From Beroe forskalii (taxonomy: Eukaryota; Ctenophora; Nuda; Beroida; Beroidae): a stretch of 64,000 nucleotides of DNA. How positions within the stretch are numbered: position 1 is the first letter of the stretch; the number at the start of each line of letters is the position of its first letter. Positions 56,228 through 64,000 of the stretch are shown piece by piece. The DNA is taken from the NCBI GenBank assembly GCA_011033025.1, contig WFMF01000017.1, forward strand, positions 310,001-374,000, read 5' to 3'. Below the pieces are notes generated by a model. It was not told the origin of the DNA. It was given only the letters and a program-made list of their open reading frames with translations, and did not search any database. A program made the translations under genes and the position numbers.

Positions 56228-56449
56228 TTGATGGGGTTTGCAAATATAGGAGCCCCAAATAAACGCAATTTTGACCTCAAATGCCCATGATCCTTCATAT
56301 ATGATGGAGTCCATTATACTACCATACTGTGTGAGGGATATGATTGGAGTTAAACCCATGTCAAGGAGGCAAAAAGCCCATGTATCTTAAAATTGATACA
56401 TGGGCTACCCCTACTTACCAGCACCATAGAATGGACAGATGTTAAATAT

Positions 56450-56592
56450 AGTCTTTATCATCGAGGTTCAGGGGGTTAATCGCTAAATTATCATCAAGGG
56501 CGAAGCCCGAGATGAAAATTGGAGTTGAATCCGAGACCGAAGGTCGAGGATTTAACGAGCGATTAACGCCCGAAATGGAGATGATAAAGAAT
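56450..56592. repeat. Short hairpin MITE-like element
   Basis: TCTTTATCATC and GGTTAATCGCT at the left mirror AGCGATTAACG and GATGATAAAGA at the right. The centre has GGGCGAAGCCCGAG. Confidence 0.7.
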
Positions 56593-58766
56593 ATTTTACA
56601 ACGACATACAAAATGACGCATGTGAATATGCGTTAAATTGCATAATTAGCCGATATTGGATATCGTTTACATTGGTGTATCATATCTGTTAAATTAAGAA
56701 GGAATTTATACTAGGTAGTGAATCTGGCATTCTGGCACACAGCCTGCATCTATTTTAAAAGTCACGTAGTCTGTTACGAGGTGATACCTATGGACGTCAT
56801 GAAAAATCATTGTCACGTTTTCAGTATGAGCAGCGAGACCCCAATAAAAAGACACAAAGAGATTGGTCGCTTGATAATCAAAAATTAACCACACTAAAGT
56901 AGGCAATAATCAAAACTTAACGTCAGAAAACTCGTACATAATCTACAATTAACCATACTAAAGTCGGTCATAACCTCATTGAAACTTTCTCATTCATTCC
57001 AGTATGAAGCTTACATAAATCTATGAGCATGTTATGAGCATGAATTTCAATTCATTATTATTATTTTTGCCTACTAACTTTAAAGACATGGACTGATCGG
57101 GGTACAGCAATTCTGTACTGTGGTTAGTAGATAAAAATAATCAAAAACTTATAGCGGGTTAATATGACCCTAGGAGTTTTAAAATAATGCAGTAATCACA
57201 TTGCCATTTCAGTGTATGAGTAGAAGGTTGACGGTTGTCAATAACTTTTTCAAACTCATGTAATTGAAAAACGTGTCCAGGTTTGCCTACTCCTGTCTAC
57301 TCATAGACTGGAACTGCTGAAGAAGGTTCCCTGATCCGATACATGCTACTGAGCACTGCCCCACACCTGCCGACCTGCAGACCTTTTCGATGCAATATAA
57401 TCCAACAGGTAAACTATGATAATCATTAGCAGGTGGGGATCAGAAACTGGAAAAATTTAATTGAATTCTGAATGGTCTGATATTGATTACCGTAATAATC
57501 ATTGATGGTTAATTAGTTGTGAAAACTCATGTATCATACGTTTTCAGGATTGACTGCTCCTGCTGATGCTTCTTTGGTCGGTGCTTATCCTGGTACTTCC
57601 TTGAACTTTTGATGAACATTCTCTGATCCGATAGGAGCTTCTGCCTCGCACCTGCTGACTTTCCAATACTGCAAGCAGCACAAAATAGCACCTTGGAATC
57701 GAAAAATTGGGAGAATTCCATTGATTGACCTCAGAATGGACAGATATCAATTAATCATAATAATATTCTATCCCATCGTTTAAGCATATGATTAGGTAGA
57801 TGGTGTACGTTTTGACATGTGTCTTCGTGCATTTGATTTTGAGCACTTGCATCACCGACTTTCGCTCGAACGACCGTAAATAATTGAGGGAAGCAATTAA
57901 TTTAAAGAAAACAGGCTATAGGGACCGTTCACATATTACGTAATCATTTTTTGGGCATTTTCCCCTTCTCCCCTCTCCATAATCAAACGTTGTCTCGGCC
58001 AACCCCCCCCTCTTTTGGCAAATATTACGTAATCACGACACGACCCCCCTCCAGAAAGCTGAAACAAAGATCTTTACTTTAGCATGTTATAATTGCATTG
58101 AAAACATACTTCTTCAGATGTGCTTTTTCAGACAATATTGATGAGGTGCAAAACTTGATTGACTTAGAATTTTAATTTTCTGGAGGGCAAAAGGCAAGAT
58201 TTTTTGTTGATATGACTACTAGATTTAATGTTTTATGTTACCATATTACCATAATGCTCAATTGTGATTAAATGTTCTTGAAAAGGATCCAAAAGGATGT
58301 GAAACGTCACTCAACAGTTACCGCTTAGATGCCTAGAGAATTGAGTTTCTTAATTATGGTTAAGCGGGTTAAAAATGTGTGCTTTATTATTATAATTGAT
58401 AATCATTTTAATGATCTATGTTCAGCGAAACTAAATACCTAACGAACACAGTTTGGATAGTATTGAAATATAATTAGAACTATAGAAATATTGGAAATTG
58501 CCTTTTTTACACTTTTAGCCCACTTTACGAAGAAAAATCGTATATTCGTCCACGCAAAAAATATGTTTTATCCTACAGAAACTACTTTTTGGCCCAAATT
58601 TATGAAAATAGGAGGTGAAAATTTCGTATTCAGTTTTTTTTTCAAGATTTGAGATCTCCATTGAAATGCAATTTTTATCGAATGATGGTCAAATCTTTTG
58701 GATAAGGAGCAGTTTTTGTCATGAAACTTGGAGGTCATGAAACTAAGAGGTATACCTTATCGGACA

Positions 58767-58820
58767 TAATTAACACGGACATTAAATTCACGCTGAGCAC
58801 ATCAGCGTGAGTATTAATGT
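58767..58820. repeat. Hairpin with GTCCGTG termini
   Basis: CACGGACATTAA and CACGCTGA pair with TCAGCGTG and TTAATGTCCGTG. GTCCGTGA occurs three more times in the next 60 bases. Confidence 0.75.
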
Positions 58821-58945
58821 CCGTGAAAATTTTGTCCGTGATACTATTGTCCGTGATTTTCAGGTCCGTGAAAATTAAGTCCGGTATTTCCTCTTAAAAT
58901 TTCTAGGGTAGAGAAGCAAAATTTTTGACTTTATCTGTTTAAACG

Positions 58946-59104
58946 AAGGTTCCGCAACTCAATAGGACTGAAAGAGCTTTTAGTTTTGCTGCTCCCATTG
59001 TGTGGAATAGATTACCATATAGTCTCAGAACATGTGAAAATGTAGATGACTTTAAGAAAAAGCTTAAGACACATTATTTTGATATTGCTTTTGGATCCCT
59101 TTGA
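58946..59104 (+). pseudogene. C-terminal end of a CR1/L2-type reverse transcriptase
   Basis: A 52-residue stretch reads KVPQLNRTERAFSFAAPIVW, NRLPYSLRTCENVDDF and KKKLKTHYF, then TGA. It matches the family's A-P-x-x-W-N-x-L-P and F-K-x-x-L-K-T motifs. A TTTA microsatellite at 59225-59250 may be the 3' tail. Confidence 0.82.
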
Positions 59105-59754
59105 ATATGATTAAGACATAATTGACTATAACATTTAAGAGTCGCTTTAGATGACTGGATTCTGCTTAAAGCATTGCGTTTTTAAATTAGGATCTTTATT
59201 AGTTTTAAAGCGATAAATAAATTTAGATTATTTATTTATTTATTTATTTAAACGCAATAACAAAATTTTTAAGGAAATTATGCTTCTTTTTATGCTTAGA
59301 ACCTGTTATATGGAAATTTATCACATTAATTAACGAAATATATTGAAAAAATCTTGAAATCAAGTATTCAAATCGTTGTAAAAATGGAAAAAATCGAACC
59401 GAAAATTTGGAGATTTTCTTGAAATTTGAAGTGGCAGGATCGAGCGTGAATAATAATGTCCGTAAAATTTTGATAGTTATGTCCCCTCGGCTGATTACGT
59501 AATATGTGAATGATCCCATATTCATATTCATGCCATTCCACAAACCTGAGATGAAACTCACATGTAGCCATATAATAATCCTTATGAGCATTATGAATAC
59601 TTGGAGCCATATTAAGCATATTAAGCATATTCCATATCTAAATTATACTTATGATTACATAATGAACATTTGAATAATCTTTTTACCAGGAAGCAACTCG
59701 GCAGATTTTTGGTTAATTTTGCCGTTTTATATCGGGCGATTAACAAACGAATGG

Positions 59755-59808
59755 GATATCGAAAATTATCACACGAGGCGTCAGCCGAGTTTGACAATTT
59801 TCGATATC
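59755..59808. repeat. Hairpin
   Basis: GATATCGAAAATT is mirrored by AATTTTCGATATC around a GAGGCGTCAGCCGAG centre. A weaker outer pair (TTAACAAAC with GTTTGTTAA) encloses it. Confidence 0.75.
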
Positions 59809-59830
59809 ACACGATCCATGAGTTTGTTAA

Positions 59831-60360
59831 TTGTATTATTACTCGACAAAACAGTTCTCCCTCCCACTCGGGTCTGACGACCCTCTTCTGAATTCAACGT
59901 TTTTATAGATTTTCGAGTGCTCCTTCATAAAATCAACAATTTATTTAACGATATTCTGCTCTATTATTCCGCCACTTTGCAGTAGTTATACAAAGGAGAT
60001 ATATCGATAATTATTACAATGGAGTTTGAGCCACGGGAGGAATAATCGATTTTAAAACTTTCTGTTCTTTTCAAAGGTTAAAGTGTAATTTTTGAATCTG
60101 AAACGATTTAACCTTGGAAACTGACCAAATTTACTGAAAGAACTAAGTTAGGAATTTTAATTTGGAGCCCGGTTAATCATACATCAGATGGGTGATATTT
60201 ATGATTGGCATGGTTTTCGATTATCTTTTGATAGAATTTTGATTTTCCTCTACTTTGCGATAAAATAGTAATTTAAATATGCTAACTGAGGGTAACTGAG
60301 GAGTGTGACGGGCTTTCTTAGGAGTGCGATTGGCATTTACTTTCTTAGGAGTTTGATAGG
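59831..60360. other. Noncoding
   Basis: No gene seen. Confidence 0.4.
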
Positions 60361-60364
60361 CTTA

Positions 60365-60670
60365 CTTACGGGTAACACACCCCTCTCAACTCATAACATA
60401 CCCCTATCTCATCGTAACCCACCCCTCTCCACTCATATTATACCTCTATCCACTCATATAACACCCTTCTCAACTCATAACGCACCCTCTCAACTCATAA
60501 CAACCCCCCTCAACTCATAACACACCCCTCTCCACTCATAACACACCCCTCTCCACTCGTAACACACCGCCGCCACTCATATTATACCTCTCTCCACTCA
60601 TAACACTCCTCTCCACTCATAACAGACCCCTGTCAACTCAAAGCACACCCCTCTCCACTCATAACACACA
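60365..60670. repeat. About 21 bp minisatellite
   Basis: Units are of the form CACCCCTCTCCACTCATAA, about 14 imperfect copies. Confidence 0.9.
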
Positions 60671-62095
60671 CCTGAACAAACCTCCCGTACCTCAGAAATC
60701 AGAGAAACCCACTGCAGACTCTTCAAGCGACCTTTTCTTTAACGTTTCGAGCATTTCCCTTTAAATTTTTAAGCAATATCACAACTTTTTCGACCTTTTC
60801 CCAATTGTAAGGTAATCCCTCATTTCTGCATTAACAGTTTATTCGTTATTATTAACGCAAGATAAAAATTTCTAAAATATATATAATATCACCGCTATAT
60901 CTGGTGGAAGCGGGGATGGAGCACAATGTAATCTGTATCCCCAGTCTGGGGATCAAAATAAAGCTAACACAGACTTGTGGTCCATTTTATGATTTTGTTT
61001 TGTTATGTTTCATATCTTTTGCTGCCGTGTTTGATGTGTCAGAGTTTATTTCTTGAGTTTTAAGTTAGGGTTTTAAGATCGGTATAGATATTAAATATAC
61101 ATGCATATTGGCGCCATTCTCATAGCTCGATGTACTTAAGCATGTTGTGATCATTGGCCTCTGTATTTATTTGTTACATAATACCATGGCGCTATGATTA
61201 GGCATTTATGCTACATTGACTTTTTATGAATTAACGAATGGCGAAGGGAGTGTCAACTTTTTCAACCTCTTCGATCATGATATAAAGAAATAATGTATGA
61301 TGTGCATATAATTCTTGAAACGATGATTCATATGAAACACTGATTCGTATGAATTGTTTTTATAGCGTTTGCTTTCATTGTTTCGTATATGGCAGGGTAT
61401 TGATACAATAAATGCTCACATGGGTATTAGAATAGCCATCGTAATTGCACTCGCAAGCTCGTGCAATGACTTCAATTAATGCACTCGCAAGCTGGTGCAT
61501 TTATTGCATGAATCCCACTAGCAAGGTCGTGCATTTATTGCATGAATCCCACTCGCAAATGTGCATTTACCGTATAAAACATGATTCCTAAATTTGCACG
61601 CTCGTGAAAATGCCAGTTATATTCTCCTTTTAACTGCATAGTAGGAGTTATTTGAACGGGAGTGGTGATAAGAATTTTGAAAGATATACTCATTGTATCT
61701 ATTAAATGATTGTGAAATATAATTGAACAGTTAATGAACTAAGTATATGAAGTGTATTATTTTGTCTCTTCAAATTTGTTACTGAACTTCTGGGGAGATC
61801 AGTATTGGCTGATATATTGATCAGGGTTGGATTAGATTGGATATATTGGGTATATATATTTGGGAAAGATAGTGTTGTATTATAGATAAGAAAAGTGATT
61901 GACTGATATAAGTGATAACTCATTGCCCGTTTATATCATCAAAAGTTACGTTGTGCTTTTTTGTCCGACAACTAACAAAGTATAAGACACGGTGAGTCGC
62001 TGCGAACTATAGTATATCAAAACCCTGCCTCGTTAGGCACCGCCCCTTCGGGCTCTTTCACTCGGCCTCTCGAGTACTCACCATCTGGTGGCCTC
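60671..62095. other. Likely includes the 5' LTR of the retrotransposon; boundaries not resolved
   Basis: An LTR should end just before the primer-binding site, but with one LTR in the window its start cannot be fixed. A repeat of GCACTCGCAAGCTCGTGCA and variants lies at 61445-61625. Confidence 0.4.
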
Positions 62096-62113
62096 GGTGG
62101 GATTTCGTTGTTA
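62096..62113 (+). promoter_or_regulatory. Candidate tRNA primer-binding site
   Basis: TGGTGGCCTCGGTGGGAT starts with TGG two bases after ACTCACCA, as expected if an LTR ends in CA. The tRNA was not identified. Confidence 0.35.
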
Positions 62114-62209
62114 TTGTTTTGTGCAGGGATATTTTAAGTTTTAGAAGGGTATTACGTGCTATAGTGTAGTCAGAGTTAGTGGTAGTGAGTAACGAGTTTG
62201 AGTGTTGAG

Positions 62210-63637
62210 ATGGCTACCATTACGAAGTTGAGGATGGAGATAGACGATCTGACTCAGAGGAAGGAGTTGCTAGATCAGAACGATGAGGATTACGCTGAGA
62301 ATCTGGATAAGGTGGCGACTGAAATCGATGAAAAGGTTGATCAGTTGATCGCCTTAGCACAAGATCTCGAGCACAAGTTGGCTTGTCAGCCACGTGCGAG
62401 TAACATTGCGGAAAAGCAGGAAGGAAGTTTTAGTCCCGTTGAACCTGGTACGAGTACTCCAGTCCGTGGTACTAGTAAAAATCTCTTCCCGTTGCCGAGA
62501 GATGAAGCTGATCAGGCGAATGTTGATGTGACTGGTATTTCTCAGAAGACAGACAAGCTGAAGCTTGTTAAGATCGCCAAACCCCAGTCGTTTAACAAGG
62601 GTGATAACATAGATGTTTTCCTGGAGCAGTTCGAGCGCTTCATAACTCTTGGTAACTTCAGAGACCAGAATCTGGATTTCTACTTTCTGTCCTTGATTAA
62701 GGATGAGAAGATGTACATGAAACTCCGCTCAGTGAAGCTCTCACGTCTTGAGAAGTCTCATGCCGGGTTGCTGGTTGCAGCTTACAAGAGAGTTCTCTAC
62801 CCGGAAGCTGAAGTTATTGCGTTGAGGAACAGTCTTGCACTGTTGAAGCAATCTGATGGCGAGTCGATTGAGGAATTCTCGTTGAAGATCGAACGTCTTG
62901 TGGAGAAGGTGTACCCTAATGAGCCGTTTGGGCCACAAGCTGCCCTGACCACCTTCCTCAACGGGCTCATGGATGTAGAGGTTAAACGAGCTGTGCTACA
63001 GAAGTCGCTGAAAACATTCCGTGAGAATGTGGATGAGGCTGTGAAGGTCGATAAGATAAACAAATCTTTGGCGGAGTCCTCCTCTTCTGGCTCAAACTTG
63101 GGAAGTAGCGTTGAGAACCATGTTGGTTCAGTAGAAGTGATGAGGGTTAATAGCCAAGAGTCTGTGAGTGGACCACGTCCCCGTTGGAACGTGGCTGGGA
63201 ACGTAACTTCTGATCCATCTGTAGATGGTAGGCATGCTGTCGCAGGTGCCGATACTTGGAGACCCCGATTTCCTTCCGGTGGGTTTCGTGGCAGATACAG
63301 TGGTTTTAGAGGAGGCTATCGCAGTAATAACCGTGGTTATAATCCTGTGGGGTATAGGAACAACTTTAGACCGAATTATGGTTACAGGAGTCGTCAGAGT
63401 CCATACTCGGATGCGTATAACAACTCGAATTATGGTAGGAACCAACATTATAACGGGGGTTATTATCGTAACAATAATCGCGATAGTGATCGTGGTAATT
63501 TCAGAGGTGTAAATGCTGTAAATCAGAGTAATAATCAGAGTTCATATCGCGGTAACGTTGATTATCAGAGTAGGAACGCTGATGGTTTAAACTACACAGG
63601 GGTTCAAGGAACGCAGCTACCTCGGATGCCCCAGTAA
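62210..63637 (+). CDS. gag: LTR retrotransposon Gag
   Basis: The product is 475 aa; I chose the ATG at 62210. The Glu/Lys/Leu-rich N-terminus (residues 1-58) looks coiled-coil. About 120-270 is a retrotransposon Gag core (FNKGDNIDVFLEQFERF, EEFSLKIERLVEKVYP, LTTFLNGL). The last 130 residues are rich in Arg, Gly, Tyr and Asn with many RG/RGG steps, and I see no CCHC zinc knuckle. The RG-rich tail probably replaces it in RNA packaging. The frame is intact, suggesting a young copy. The stop lies 82 bases after the pol frame opens. Ty3/Gypsy is likely but not proven without the polymerase. Confidence 0.88.
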   Translation: MATITKLRMEIDDLTQRKELLDQNDEDYAENLDKVATEIDEKVDQLIALAQDLEHKLACQPRASNIAEKQEGSFSPVEPGTSTPVRGTSKNLFPLPRDEADQANVDVTGISQKTDKLKLVKIAKPQSFNKGDNIDVFLEQFERFITLGNFRDQNLDFYFLSLIKDEKMYMKLRSVKLSRLEKSHAGLLVAAYKRVLYPEAEVIALRNSLALLKQSDGESIEEFSLKIERLVEKVYPNEPFGPQAALTTFLNGLMDVEVKRAVLQKSLKTFRENVDEAVKVDKINKSLAESSSSGSNLGSSVENHVGSVEVMRVNSQESVSGPRPRWNVAGNVTSDPSVDGRHAVAGADTWRPRFPSGGFRGRYSGFRGGYRSNNRGYNPVGYRNNFRPNYGYRSRQSPYSDAYNNSNYGRNQHYNGGYYRNNNRDSDRGNFRGVNAVNQSNNQSSYRGNVDYQSRNADGLNYTGVQGTQLPRMPQ

Positions 63638-64000
63638 ATAATGTAAATGCTGTGAACAAAAATGCGTGTGCTAACCAGCTCGTTACCCGGGGTAAATGTT
63701 CGGAGAATGATGTCACGTGTTTTCTTGACAGTGGATCAAGTGTTTCTTTAGTAAACGGTGCGTTTGTGAAGCATCTTGGACGCATGGGAGATTTGTACCA
63801 GAGTCCTGTCCATTTATCTTCCTTTACAAACGATAAAATTGAAACTCTTGGATGTATAGATTTAGAATTAACACTTTTAGATACTAAAACCTTACACAAA
63901 TTCCATGTGGTAAACATGATGGACACTGATATGTTACTTGGTGTGGATTTCCTAACTACTGCAAAACTTAAACTGGATTTTGGTAAGAGAGAGTTACTCT
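63556..64000 (+). CDS. pol: LTR retrotransposon Pol, protease part (runs off the window)
   Basis: The frame lies -1 to gag and is open from 63556 to the window end. It encodes a retroviral-type aspartic protease: the active-site motif FLDSGSSVSLVNG (Asp at 63727-63729) and the second conserved motif DMLLGVDFL. No ATG suits an independent start, so it is probably made as Gag-Pol by frameshifting. Reverse transcriptase and integrase would lie beyond 64000. Confidence 0.88.
63586..63592 (+). promoter_or_regulatory. -1 ribosomal frameshift heptamer T TTA AAC
   Basis: TTTAAAC is in the gag frame as T-TTA-AAC (codons for Leu and Asn), the canonical X-XXY-YYZ arrangement. It lies in the 82-base gag/pol overlap, and a -1 slip enters the protease frame. 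Seven bases downstream, GGGG and CCCC can pair across about 26 bases, with a GTTC/GAAC stem inside. Confidence 0.82.

Larger units (their letters stand above)
55185..57690 (+). repeat. Four diverged copies of an exon-like unit of about 280 bases
   Basis: Copies start near 55190, 55480, 57278 and 57545. Three carry a TGTCCAG-type 3' splice-like site before TTTGYCTRCTCCTGTCT and end AACAGGTWA, like a 5' splice site. All frames contain stops. A repeated noncoding exon or a decayed tandem duplication would fit. Confidence 0.55.
57921..59517. mobile_element. DNA transposon remnant with 26-base terminal repeats and ATA duplication
   Basis: The left end GGGACCGTTCACATATTACG and the right end are reverse complements with two mismatches over 26 bases, flanked by ATA on both sides. 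A three-base A/T duplication suits PIF/Harbinger-like elements. The interior contains a CR1/L2 fragment and no transposase. Confidence 0.7.

Overview
The window is animal nuclear DNA, most likely from an invertebrate. The genes are split by GT-AG introns, and non-LTR, LTR and DNA-transposon remnants are abundant. Minisatellites and hairpin-forming repeats fill much of the rest, and there are no bacterial-style operons. I cannot name the species. One run of exactly 100 N (48759-48858) marks an assembly gap.

I could rebuild two host genes, both on the minus strand and head to tail. Both rest on GT-AG sites, continuous frame and matching intron phases. Gene 1 (five coding exons, 11910 down to 5485, 247 aa) is a J-domain protein with an Arg-rich, mitochondrial-type N-terminus, an HPD motif and a hydrophobic segment. 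Its layout matches the DNAJC4 family. Gene 2 (eight coding exons, 41388 down to 12670, 389 aa) has a signal peptide, a Cys-rich ectodomain with a sushi/CCP-like four-Cys module, one membrane segment and a cytoplasmic tail. Its coding sequence is 1.17 kb spread over 28.7 kb, because its introns are packed with repeats.

Three introns of these genes each hold a minisatellite that abuts the 3' splice site. The arrays at 8177-11450 (34 bp unit) and 12839-13689 (about 48 bp unit) repeat the acceptor and the first exon bases. The array at 23721-27290 (58 bp unit) repeats the pyrimidine tract. The stretch 24845-26900 of the last array is a blend of array units with the sequence found again, in the same order, at 27292-29400. 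This looks like a consensus of two array-length alleles.

The rest is mobile DNA. At 1492-4672 lies a 3.2 kb foldback element. A terminal-inverted-repeat family has one complete copy at 6446-7290 and two copies broken by nested insertions (28.6-32.4 kb and 44.7-47.7 kb). An hAT-like pair lies at 17416-23076 and 55661-56227. An ORF1-only non-LTR element at 18653-19946 has an empty-site paralogue at 43.9 kb. A palindromic telomere-like element lies at 32387-33701 and a Harbinger-like element at 57921-59517. At the right edge is the start of an LTR retrotransposon (gag from 62210, then protease) with a canonical -1 frameshift heptamer in the correct frame. Noncoding minisatellites and hairpins fill 48-61 kb.
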